The notes under the pieces are model-generated. The model was not told the DNA's origin, did not search any database, and saw only the letters and a list, made by a program, of their open reading frames with translations. From Drosophila pseudoobscura (lineage: Eukaryota; Arthropoda; Insecta; Diptera; Drosophilidae), in the NCBI RefSeq assembly GCF_009870125.1, contig NC_046680.1, positions 18,991,501 to 19,055,500 on the forward strand: 64,000 nucleotides of DNA, in the 5' to 3' direction. The position numbers were made by a program, and so were the translations under genes. Below, piece after piece: positions 35,856-46,110 of the stretch. Position 1 is the first letter of the stretch; each line of letters begins with the position of its first letter.

Positions 35856-35896
35856 TGTGGTGCCTCAAATGTCGGGCAATCGGCCAAAGCGCTCGG

Positions 35897-35904
35897 CTTT
35901 TATA
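35897..35904 (-). promoter_or_regulatory. TATA box of the Ly6 gene at 35144
   Basis: TATAAAAG on the minus strand, 42 nt before the ATG at 35855, implying a leader of roughly 15-20 nt. Confidence 0.65.
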
Positions 35905-36558
35905 CCGCCAGCCACTCGAAACGGCCAACTGGAGGGCACTCGAGCCCATCGAGTGTGCGAGTGTGTGTAAATGGCCGAGCCACTCGAATGTGCTCTGTGA
36001 AGAGCCGACAGCTCGGGACAGTGGCATAGGTACAGCACATGATAGAATCCGATGGGACACTATCGGGTCTCGAGATTGTGGGTTTCAAGGAATAGGAAAT
36101 TTTTGAAGCTTACGGTCGGGGCGGGTAGATAATAAAAAAACACAATCGAGTAGAGCACCAACGAGGAACTAGTTGTACCTCGTCCTCCGACAAGAGAGGA
36201 TCTGAGAGTTGGGCAGGCGTATCCCAATGGATGGTTGGTCATTCTGGGGCCTCGGATATCTTAAAAGGAGTTAGTTTTAGGGCCTGTACCCTGACAAGTG
36301 GCTTCTAAAACGTTTCTTCACTTTTGAATGTCCAATACGAACTTTTCTTATTGAAAAACACAAAAGTAAAACCTGAAAGGGGCTAATTCCACTGCAAACG
36401 GTTGCTATTCGACTGACCCTCATTGTATGTGCTGCCATTTTTTCGCAGGGAGATTCCATTCCCACCACAATCACCACATGCTACCCCCATGATAGATTAA
36501 TGGAATATTTTGACAGGAGGAGGAGAAAAACACGTATGGGGTGACTGATTAATTCTCA
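35905..36558. other. Intergenic, no supported gene
   Basis: About 650 bp between two Ly6 genes; no coding sequence or RNA gene recognised. Confidence 0.45.
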
Positions 36559-36580
36559 TTTATTTGGCTTTGGCAAAATA

Positions 36581-37402
36581 CTAGTTGAACAAAAGAAGGG
36601 CCAGCAGGCCTATGAGGGCCAAGCTCAGGCCTGCTACCCTTTGACCCAGACCTGCACTCGACTTGGCGTAGGCCAAGTCGAACGTGTTGCAGGCCACGGA
36701 TTCGAGGGAGTTCCCCGGGAGGCAGAGCGAGCAATCTCGGCTCTCCAGGCAGCTCTTCTGCTCCTTCAGGGACGTGGCACAGCCGCGCTGGAGGTTCTCG
36801 CCCACGACCTTGACATAGCAGTAGGAATTGCTGGAGGTCGGAAGACCGCACTGTGAGGCCTTCAGTGTGGAGGCGGCTCCCTCGTTGCAGGTGGACGACT
36901 GAGGGGAGGAGAGAGAGAGTATAGCAGTAGAGTAGAGCACTTTGAAAGGTGGTTTAGGAGAGACCCACAGTAGATCCGCTGCACTGAATGCACTTGAAGT
37001 CGCTTCGTCCCTGATTGTTGCACAGTTCTCCGCTGCATTTGTGGCACTCCGGACTCCTAGCCTGGCACTTGGCCTGTCCTTCCAGGGAGATCTGCGACAG
37101 ACAGCCTCTCTCGCTGACGGCAACTATGGAACAGATGGTTTTAGACCTGGAACCGCTGAGGGCTGAGGGCTGTCCCCTGGAAACTCACAGTCCTCGTAGA
37201 TGGTCACACAAATGTCCAGTCGATCTGCGCAGCCGATGGTCACATTCTGCTTGGTTGTCCTCAGACAGTTGATGCCCTCGCAGCTGTAGCACTGGGGCGG
37301 CTCTGCCGCATTCCGCAGCTCTGGCGACTCCCAGGCAAGGGCCTGAGGGACGACCAGGAGAGCCAACAGACAGGCAATCAGTCCAGACCAAAATGGCAGC
37401 AT
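36581..37402 (-). CDS. Two-domain Ly6/DUF753-type protein, probably GPI-anchored (228 aa, three exons)
   Basis: Exons are 37189-37402, 36969-37123 and 36581-36898; introns of 65 nt (phase 1) and 70 nt (phase 0). The ATG at 37402 (MLPFWSGLIACLLALLVV) has the better start context (A at -3); an in-frame ATG at 37426 would add eight residues. Domain 1 opens CYSCEGINC with an N-glycosylation site (NVT), and domain 2 opens CIQCSGS; both close in a Cys-Asn pair. The tail AGLSLALIGLLALLLFN is a typical GPI signal. The phase-1 intron falls just before the eight residues ending in RGC, the same place as three introns of the giant gene. AATAAA (minus) is at 36559-36564. Confidence 0.86.
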
Positions 37403-37426
37403 ATTTCTAATTGGACAGTGGAACAT

Positions 37427-38746
37427 TCAACACCTTTGCTAAACCGAATAAAACTGAAACTGAACGGCAATTGGATTTCGAAAACAACACACAAAAATTC
37501 ACAATTGTTTGCGCCACTTGAGACCATGTTCCCTGTCCGCCAGCCCACCCACTCCATCATACTCCCCCCCCTCACAGCCACTGATAACGAGATAGCCAAG
37601 AGTTCTCTGGTGAGTATTTCGACTAAGAAATACCGCACTAAGACTAAGAAATACCAAAGCTCGTCCAGTTCCAGAGGTCTATCAGGAAAAACAGACGAAA
37701 AGACTCGTTTCAGAATACAGTATACCCTGGGTATTACCAGGTTACATTGTTCTAGGGCAAGTAATTTCAAGATGTTTCCCTAGATTAGTGCCGATTCGCT
37801 GACAAGTACCCGTATCACAAATGACCATTGAAGTGGGATTGTAAGGAATCTTATCTGCCTTTGAGGCATGCCAAATGGGTGATATTTTGACCCTGACTCA
37901 TCCGCATGACTGTCTGAAGATTTCATTGAATTAAATATTATTTATTAACATTTGTTTTGATTTTTAGAAATAATACTTCCCCCCATTTATAGTGTTTTTA
38001 TTGTCGTCTATTGCTTGGTTGCCTTTCGATTGCCTATTGCCGGCCAATTGCTATTTTCTGTGCCTGTGGGTTATCTTTGACTTATCGCCGCGGATCGCAG
38101 CGACTTTTTGCAATCAATTTTTATGACACACAAAAATATAATCGTGGCGTGTGATAGATAAGGCTGAGTAAGACATTTGCGCTTTTAATTGAATGGAGTG
38201 CAGCTCTTCAAGAGCTTTGACGAACGATATTCTACGAGTAGATTGTGGTTGTAGTACAAGCTCTGGTATCTAGCATATTTCGTAGTAATACTGGTCAAAA
38301 ATAGTTAGCTTACAGCAATCCCCGCAGATTTTCCTTCGTTTTCCTTTGCCGCAATTGAAAACTTTCCCGGAAAAACTTTAATGGTTAGGTCACACCCGTC
38401 AAAAGTTTGTGGGACTCGCACAAATTAAAGCACAACTGTACTTATTTGCATACATTTACAGCAGATTTTCGAAGGAAACCAACACGAGGGGATTACGTTA
38501 CACAATCGCAAGACAGGGGGCGGTCCAGAGGGGGTGCGGAGACTAAACCCCCGAAATGGAAAAAGAAGGGAAAATAATACTGAAAAATAACAAAGAAATA
38601 TGCAAAGCAGATGAATTGGGGATACGAGTGCGGGAAAGGAAAACGAAAGGACCCGAAAATGGAAAACTGGAAAAACTGAAATTGTTATACAAATTGTGAG
38701 CTCTGCAGAGAGGGAGGGGGTCGGCAGAGGGCAAGGTTTTTTCCCC
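37427..38746. other. Intergenic, no supported gene
   Basis: Upstream region of the last small Ly6 gene and 3' flank of the AGA-like gene. It has several GATA cores (near 38070-38165) and no coding sequence that I can support. Confidence 0.45.
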
Positions 38747-40120
38747 TCAAAAGTATATAAAAGGAAAACGGAAGGGAAAAGGTGGCGCAAGGCCGAGCTG
38801 ATGGAGCAAAAGATCTCCCGGAGATTCGTCCAAGAGGGATCGTACCTCCTCCGCTTTCTGCCCTTCATCCACGTCTATTTCCGCAGCCTTGTCTTCTACG
38901 TATTCCTCCTCAAACTCTCGGGAATCGACTCCTTCGTTAAGCGTAATTTTCTCCACTCGCTGCACCAAGACATCTTCCCCCCCGGCCGCCCATATCTTCT
39001 TGGGGCCTACATAGAAATTTCCCCTGGGTCCTCCGGTTACGACTTCATGGCGATCCAAGCATTTGATTCCCTCTACTCGACGCATGGACCTGCCACTGTG
39101 CTCGCCGCTAACCACAAACTGGAACTCATCCAGACCGGCGCAGGCCGCCGAGTAGACACCCAGTCGACTGACCACCACCAGGCCGCCATTGAACTCCGTG
39201 TGGTGCCTGAGAAGGCGTCGCATCACCGCCTCGGCGGCACTGGCCGGAGACTGTCCGGCGCGGAGGGCCTCTACGGCCAACAGGGCGGGCAAAAAGCGCA
39301 TCAGGACATCCCCGTCTCCGGTGGCCAGGGCGCCGCCCACTTGGTTGTCGGCATAGATGCCGGCTCCGGGCACAGCAGCATCGCCCACTCGCCCGGGGAT
39401 GCGGAAGCGCGCGCCGCTCGAGAGGCTGGCCGCATGGAGGTGGCCTTCCGTGTCCAGGGCCAGGAAGCCCACCTGATCGTGGTGGCCCGGCTCGATGGGG
39501 TACTCCTGACGCATCTCCCGCTGGTGCTGCTCCTGGGGAAGCGGCGAGAACGTGCCGCAGCTGTCGTTGGCCAACGGACGCACATTCCGCCAGAAGTTGG
39601 GCTGACATTTGCCCAGAAGCCAGGGGAGCAGGACGTCTAAGGTGGTCGAAAGAGAGTGAACCTCTTTCTTGTGCCCCATGGCCTCGGCGAACCTGGCGGC
39701 AGCCTCACCCACCAACAGCGAGTGGTTCGTGTACCTCAGGACGTCGTGCGCCACTCCGATGGCATTGCGTATCCCCGCCATTCCGGCCACAGCCCCGTAG
39801 TCCATGTTCGCGCCATCAATGAGGGCCGCCTCCAGGGTGATCCCGCCGGAGCTGTCGGGAGCGCTGTGACCGCCCAGAAGGCGGCCGCAGCTGTTCGAAT
39901 TCTGGCAGTGCAGGCAGCCTTGGATCACGGCCTGGCGCGTCCGCCGGGGACCCTGCCGGAGCACGGTCCAAGCCTCGCGGTTGGCGTCCGTGTAGTTCCA
40001 AGTGCTGATCATCAGCGGCAGAATGCTTTTGGGGATCGGATGAGCTGGGACTGAGAGCCGGGCCTTGAGCAGTGGCAACAACAGGAGACTCAGAAGCTGC
40101 GCGCGACACAAGTACCTCAT
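38747..40120 (-). CDS. Aspartylglucosaminidase-like protein lacking the catalytic Thr (457 aa, intronless)
   Basis: An N-terminal-nucleophile hydrolase of the asparaginase-2/AGA family. The ATG at 40120 gives a signal peptide (MRYLCRAQLLSLLLLPLL). The alpha-chain region matches family features such as the TW near 40-41, GGHSAPD (83-89), AALIDG, GAVAGMAGIRNAIGVA and CQPNFWRNV. The beta-chain region keeps RVGD (244-247), PGAG and TGDGD (267-271). At the autocleavage site, family members have HDT, with Thr as both cleavage point and nucleophile; here it reads HDQ (Gln216). Self-processing and hydrolysis are therefore not expected. The last 85 residues form an acidic extension ending in an aromatic, Pro-rich tip. 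The frame is intact, so it looks like a conserved pseudoenzyme rather than a decaying gene. From memory, D. melanogaster CG4372 is called an 'L-asparaginase-like protein'. Confidence 0.9.
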   Translation of the reverse strand: MRYLCRAQLLSLLLLPLLKARLSVPAHPIPKSILPLMISTWNYTDANREAWTVLRQGPRRTRQAVIQGCLHCQNSNSCGRLLGGHSAPDSSGGITLEAALIDGANMDYGAVAGMAGIRNAIGVAHDVLRYTNHSLLVGEAAARFAEAMGHKKEVHSLSTTLDVLLPWLLGKCQPNFWRNVRPLANDSCGTFSPLPQEQHQREMRQEYPIEPGHHDQVGFLALDTEGHLHAASLSSGARFRIPGRVGDAAVPGAGIYADNQVGGALATGDGDVLMRFLPALLAVEALRAGQSPASAAEAVMRRLLRHHTEFNGGLVVVSRLGVYSAACAGLDEFQFVVSGEHSGRSMRRVEGIKCLDRHEVVTGGPRGNFYVGPKKIWAAGGEDVLVQRVEKITLNEGVDSREFEEEYVEDKAAEIDVDEGQKAEEVRSLLDESPGDLLLHQLGLAPPFPFRFPFIYF

Positions 40121-41385
40121 GACTGAGGCCCAGACGAGTGCTGTGATGCCTTTTAACGTTCCCGATTTCTGATTTCTGATTGGATTAGTGGCCCCCAGTG
40201 AATCGTTCGATGGGAGTTGCAAAAACAACTTGGAAACTATTGCCAAGAAGTTGAAAACTTTTCAAATTAAAAGCAAATCGATCCGAAACAACACGAGTAC
40301 TCAACAAGAACAAGCACAGACCCAAACCCAGACCAATTAAGATTCATGAATAAGTCAGACATGGATTTTGCACCTCCTTGGATACATTTCGGGCGAACAG
40401 CCACACACTTGATTTATTTTCCACTGACAATAAACAATTTGCAAGTATTTATCATATTCAGATTCGGGCATTGTCAGCGGGACAGACACTTGTATCCATG
40501 AGATACAAATATTTGTTATGCATTGAACTTTTGTCGTATCTGTGTGCGGCTTGTGTGTGTGTGTGTATGCGTATCTGAGGAAAACAACACTTTTCCTGGG
40601 AAATCGCAGAGAGGGAAAGATTGTCTAAGTTGCCACCCAGTTTGGCAATATATTCAGCCGCCATATGGTTATGTTGCGCAGTGTATCTACTCTTGATAGT
40701 TTTTGGTGTAAATAATTTAATGCTGATTGGATATTTGCCCACCATGAGATCTGTGTCCCAGGGGCGCCCTGTTCTCCCCAGCTCCTGCTCCCCATCCATT
40801 TATCAAAAATACTGTTTTCTCACAATTGGCTTCAATCATGCTGGCCATATGCATTGGTTGTTGATTGACTGATGGCAGGTCCCAGCACCAGCCCCAGCTC
40901 CAGCCCCAGCCCCAGTCCTAGCTTTTCGATTTCCTTTTGGCCAGGACCCGCCCCATGCTTTTGCTTTTGCGGCTTGTGGTTGGCTCTGTCCCTCTATCTC
41001 TATCTAGTTCACGCCGTATCTCCCTCTCTCTGCCCCTCTGCCTCTCTGTGGAAGAGCTCCCTTCAGGCTTGTAATTGCGTTTATTGTGCGTTTGAGATTT
41101 GTAATTCGGTCGATGCGTGTCGGTCCCTCTGTACATGTGTGGGCCTCGTTTGGCGTGTTGATTGAAAATGGCTCAAGAGTAATTGACAGTTTATTGGCTG
41201 ACGCGATTGTTCGCGTTGTAGCTGGTTTGTCCTATTCGAAATGCAGAGGACAGAACTAGGTCGAAATGACAAACTAGAGTCCAAGTATCCCTCGAAAGAC
41301 AGACCAAACTAGATGCTACATCTTTTTCAAGATGGAAAGTCTTCGGTTTAGTTAAGTATAAATGTGCATACAAGAGGTTTGTAGG

Positions 41386-41392
<7 letters not shown>

Positions 41393-41416
<24 letters not shown>
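41393..41416. repeat. (GT)12 microsatellite
   Basis: Uninterrupted dinucleotide run, preceded by a few interrupted GT units. Confidence 0.9.
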
Positions 41417-41688
41417 TGTAACTCAAAATATTCAAGTGCATTTGGCAGCCCATAGGGGAAGGCAGGAGAGTACAGTAAGAGCGCCACTTGAGTGCGTTTG
41501 CGAGCCTCTTTTCAGGTCAACTAATGGTGGCATTTTGGCAAAGGCAACATCCAACAACAACAACAACAACAATAATCATGTGAATAACATTTTTACTGGA
41601 AAAGTGGATTTCCTTTGGCGCCATTTTGCGGCATTTTCCGTCTCTTTGGCGAAGCATTTGCTCGGCTTGCCACACGGCCCGTGCCATT

Positions 41689-41705
41689 CCCCCCCCCCCC
41701 CCCCC
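41689..41705. repeat. Poly-C tract (17)
   Basis: Homopolymer within GC-rich flank; likely length-variable and error-prone in sequencing. Confidence 0.85.
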
Positions 41706-42354
41706 GCACCATCCGCCCCGCGCCGCCTCTCGAAACCGCTCGACACAAAGTGGTGCTCGAGGTTGCGTCCAGGCGTAAAAGTGTTTGTAGCCGCCAGCGC
41801 TTCCATCAAGCTTATTTTGCCACTGAAGAGCCCCCCCCAGACGGGCTCCGAAGGAAAGGTTAGCGGGGGTAGCGGGTGCGGCCCGCATTCGGGTCAGGGT
41901 TCTCGCGGAGGAGCAGACTCAAAGACTGTGGCGGCTGACATAGAAATGTCGCGGAAGTGGGTGAAGGCTGTTCGGAAGAGTTGCACTCTCGGAGAAGGGA
42001 AAGCGAACGGCTGGAGGGTACGTGAAACCCAGTATTTCTGAAATTATGTCTCTAAATTATTGACCAACTAATCTTACCCCTTCTCCGGCATAATCTTTGG
42101 AAGTAGACAACTTGGTTAATCGCCAGAGATCCCCCAAAGGCCAGACCAGCTCCAATGGACACCCAAGTCGATACAGAGTTGGTCTGGGATTTCGCTAGTT
42201 GTCAGAGCCTTGGGTGGCATCCAGCGACATCCAACAATCAAAACTGCCATGATTAATGTCAACACAATTGACATAAAGCATTGGCCAGGGCCAAGAGCGG
42301 AAAGCCAAAGCCCCTGCCAGGCAACTGGAAAAACTCGAATCTGACAGGGCCCGT

Positions 42355-42401
42355 CCCGGGCAAGTGGAGGATGCAATTATTGATGGATTATTTACTGTCA
42401 G
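42355..42401. repeat. Copy 1 of a twin element (9-bp and 28-bp blocks)
   Basis: CCCGGGCAA at 42355-42363 is followed 10 nt later by a 28-nt block at 42374-42401. The same two blocks recur at 52145-52193, in the same order and orientation, with one mismatch in the 28-nt block and a 12-nt gap between blocks. Confidence 0.7.
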
Positions 42402-43637
42402 CACTGTCCGTTATGACAATGAGATATGGCCACAGGGCGGGCTGGCCCGGGCCGGCCGGGCTGCCATGTCTGGAGAATGTCTGCAGCCAATGACATCGAC
42501 TAGACGATGGAGAGGACTTGCCAGCAGCCCCCGAGCATTGGCCAGCGTCGAGTCATTGAATTTTCTTTGGCATCTCTCATCTCTGACTTTGCAATTTATG
42601 GCCCGCAATTATCCTGCGTGGCATGTGCAGCGCAAGTATGCCCCATCAAGGCATTGATGCATTAATTGCGCGTAATCACCTTTCATATAAATAACCAAAC
42701 AATAACCGCCAAGACCGCCCAGACGCCCCACCTGAGGGGGAAACCTGGAGAGGAAACTCCATGGAAATCCAAAGTCAAAGTCAATGCTGGGCGACGCCTT
42801 CACTCATTTACATATTTCGTGTAATTATGCGTGGAAATTACAACGGGAGCGAAGACCGAAGAGCTGATAATCGGGAATGCTATGACCATCGTCATCCATC
42901 TATCCATCCATCCGTCGCATAACTTCTTGTCATGGGCCTTGAGACGGGGGGGCTGCCAGTCGTCCCCAGACGTTTGCCGTTAATTATGTTGACAGCAGCG
43001 ATGGGAATGATGGCATTGGGGGTTGGGGGGCATTGGGGGGAGTGGGGACCACCAGCCATGTCGTGTCAATCGATAAACGTTTAATCGCCTTGAATTGATA
43101 ATAACCAAACTGTACATTATGATGATGATGATGATGACAGAGAATGGACATTCCGTCTAATGGATAATTTGTGTTTGGGCTCAGCTTTTGATTTGGCCGC
43201 TCAATCGCATTTCAAATGCAAAACGTCAGACCGAAACGGAAATGAAGGCGAAAAAAAAGAACAGTTGGTTGGAGCAGGTTTCTCCGTTAATTCAAAAGAA
43301 ATTATGGGGCGGGGGGGACAGTCATTTGAGGGGTGGGTCTTCCTTATATGGGGTAGACCTTTGCCTTGATTTAGGTGTAAAAAGTTGGATGACCTTTTGG
43401 GATTTATTTATTTATTCTTTTCCAATAATAAAATTACAAAATTAATATGGAAATCCACAGACTAAACTCACCAAGAAAAAAAAAACATTTAGAAAGTCCA
43501 AACTGAAAAGAAAAATAGTCTAATAAAAAAAACAGTAATAAATGGAATAATTTAGAACTAATTTATAGCTTATATTAAAATATTACATACAAAAAAATAT
43601 AAATATTATTGAATAATAAAAGGAAAAAAATTACGTG

Positions 43638-43709
43638 TGCGTCGGCCGGGAATCGAACCCGGATCAACTGCTTGGAAGGCAACTATGCTGACCATTACAC
43701 CACCGACGC
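43638..43709 (-). tRNA. tRNA-Gly (anticodon UCC)
   Basis: On the minus strand the 72-nt gene folds as a cloverleaf: acceptor GCGTCGG pairs with CCGACGC and a discriminator A. The anticodon loop CTTCCAA holds TCC, reading GGA codons. The B box is GGTTCGATTCC, with a matching five-pair T stem. No intron. A run of T on this strand (plus-strand A at 43624-43630) just past the 3' end serves as RNA polymerase III terminator. It is identical to the gene at 48791-48862. Confidence 0.97.
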
Positions 43710-44718
43710 CGCTTGGAGTCGAACGGAAATATACCCCATTCCAAGAAGCTGATATCAGAACTACTCGAGAACGCTGCAGAGAAAGAGAGAGAGGTACAGA
43801 GTGAAAGTGGTAAGGGATAGGGTCAATCATAGGAATCATTTTGTGTGATTGCCAGACATTGACAGGCAATAAATCAGCAATTATCAGGATAATCCATCGA
43901 ACGATGGTAAATAATTTAGTGGAAATCATAGTTAAGCAAATTTGCTTTACAGTTGAACTTTGACGGAGAGACAGGGACAGGTAGAGAGAGCGAGAGAGAG
44001 ACGTGTGGCACATGCTTCCTCTTACAAATTGCAGAAATGTGCAGAATTTATGAGCAGCCGCAAGATAAATAAAATGATATTTATGCTGATTGCTTATTTG
44101 CTTTGAGAGTAATTGGTTAAATTTGTTTGCCTCCCCGAGTAGGTGTAGGTGTTGCGTAGGTGTCAAAGGTCAATGGTTGTCTGTGCGAGCCACGACTGCC
44201 AGCGGCAAAAACTTGCTCAACAGCCCAAAATGCCAAATGTCTAGCGCGGGGGAAGGAGGAGGCGGAGGAGGAGCAAGTTTTTGCGAGGCCTCCGCCAGAC
44301 TTTGCTTTTGACAAACTTATTAAAAAAGTTTCTGCCAGTCGGCAAATATCATAATCATCTGCATTTCAGCGCTAGTACACACGAGTACGAGTACTTATCA
44401 GGGTCAGAGTGTGCCCCCTACCTCCCGGGGCACTCATCATTGACAGACAGTTGCCCTGAAAGTGATGCTCTAACCGCATCTGGGGAGTGAGTGGAACTTC
44501 ATTTTACCTCTAACTTAATCATCATGAGCACGTTTCTGCAGGACGAGTCTCCAATGACAGTTGATTTGCACATATTTTCATTAACTTTTTCAGCATTTTT
44601 TGTTCTCCATTCGGAATTAGTTTTTGCACAAAAGTTCTTTGTTGGTCTGTTGCCATGATCAACAATTTTAATTAAAAAATTTTCTGAAATTAATATGTAT
44701 GAATATAGTTTGTGTCTG

Positions 44719-44741
44719 TTTTTTTTTTTTTTTTTTTTTTT
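44719..44741. repeat. Poly-T tract (23)
   Basis: Homopolymer run. It causes a spurious poly-Lys/poly-Phe frame. No target-site duplication or element body is visible beside it, so I do not call a retroposon. Confidence 0.85.
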
Positions 44742-45126
44742 GCCCACATATCTGTATTATGGAAACTTCACCACTATAATTTCCGAATGCAGATTTTTGT
44801 TTGCTTTGCGGTCAGGGGTATATAGGGCTTGCACTACAAAATATGTATGTATGTTTATTCTGTGGCATAATTTTGGGTGTTGACATGGAATTAATTAAGG
44901 CCGAGCTGGTTTAAGTTTGACTCAACCAAATACAAATAGTTGTCATATCTATAACGACTGTTGGAGGGCTTGCCCATTGCCCCCAAGATTCAAATACTCC
45001 ACTCTGTACTCCACTCTATAAATACTGGAAGAAGAGGTATCACTTCGGCTGCTTCTACATCTTCTTTATCTGCTGCACATCCCCACTTTTTATTTATTTA
45101 TATGCACGTAAGCTAAACTTTGAATA

Positions 45127-45197
45127 CCAGGAGGAAGACCCCAGGAGGAGGACCCCAGGAGGAAGACCCCAGGAGGAAGACCCCAGGAGGAGGAGGG
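45127..45197. repeat. 14-bp minisatellite
   Basis: About 4.5 copies of CCAGGAGGARGACC in tandem, differing at one purine. Period 14 is not a multiple of three, which argues against coding. Confidence 0.85.
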
Positions 45198-46079
45198 TAC
45201 ATTACAACAATGGAGAAAAAAAACCTGACCTCGCCGGACAGTGGCCGCCTGGTGGAGCGTTCCTGTTTGGGCAACGGCATCCACTTCGTCTCATAATTGG
45301 CTGGCGGTGCTTGGGCTAATAGAATTAGAATGTGCACCACATGAGCAATTTTCAGCAAATTTGTCGCTCAGTGTGTGCTGCAGCTGTGGCACCAACGAGC
45401 GGACAAGATCGCTGCGCTCGCCATGCGCTCCTCTGGGCCTGGCTAATTAGTTGGCCGAGAAAAAAGGCGGCACAAAAGAGCAACAACTTTACGCTATGTG
45501 GCGGGCATGTTGCATGTTGCATGAGGATGGGGATGTGGATGTGGATGCCGCCGCCAGTGTCACCAAAGGTTGATTGGGATCAAGGTGAGAACGGAGTTGC
45601 ATGTTGTCCGCTGTTGTCGCCGCCGCGGAGCCATGAATTGTGCACTTTATGGTCGGTCGGTGAATGGGAATGGGGAATGCCACGGCTTGTTGCAACTTGT
45701 TCGCGGATCGTGTCTGGGTATTGTTGGAGGACAGCCCATGGGGCTCTGCGGCTCTACATTGATGTGGGCCTTTGGAAGATTATTCCTGGCAGATCGGCAG
45801 ATAATATCTATTATATCTACCTCGAATAGCCGCCCCCGGCCCGATGCCTGGACCCATGCCATGCTCCATTGCTTCCTTTCATCGGCTAACGGTTAAACTA
45901 TAGAATTACGGTATACAACAGAATGCAATTAACTTGGCCATCGTCGTTGGTCGTTGTCGGCCGTGACCAGTCGGAAAAAAAAATCGCCATGCTTTGAGCC
46001 CAAATAACGTGAAATATTTTCCTTTTCGCCTGACAACGGAAATTAAATTGCATGAAATTGGAAAATTATTACACGCAGG

Positions 46080-46080
<1 letters not shown>

Positions 46081-46110
<30 letters not shown>
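46081..46110. repeat. (CA)n(GA)n compound microsatellite
   Basis: AC repeats (46081-46092) pass directly into AG repeats, followed by GGGA repeats. Confidence 0.85.

Larger units (their letters stand above)
40121..43637. other. Start of the 19-kb gene desert
   Basis: No supported gene. It contains a (GT) run at 41393-41416, a 17-base poly-C at 41689-41705, and the first copy of a 28-bp element (42374-42401). Longer open frames follow repeats and have no protein-like features. Confidence 0.45.

Noticed and set aside
43606-44166. Minus-strand open frame ending in AFQAVDPGSIPGRR
   Set aside because: That peptide is the translation of the tRNA-Gly gene, a well-known annotation artefact. The same occurs at 48636-48848.
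44719-44741. Poly-T as the tail of a retroposon
   Set aside because: No element body, target duplication or pseudogene is recognisable on either side.
45113-45358. Pro/Gly/Ser-Leu repeat frame
   Set aside because: It is created by a 14-bp minisatellite whose period is not a multiple of three; there is no other coding sign.
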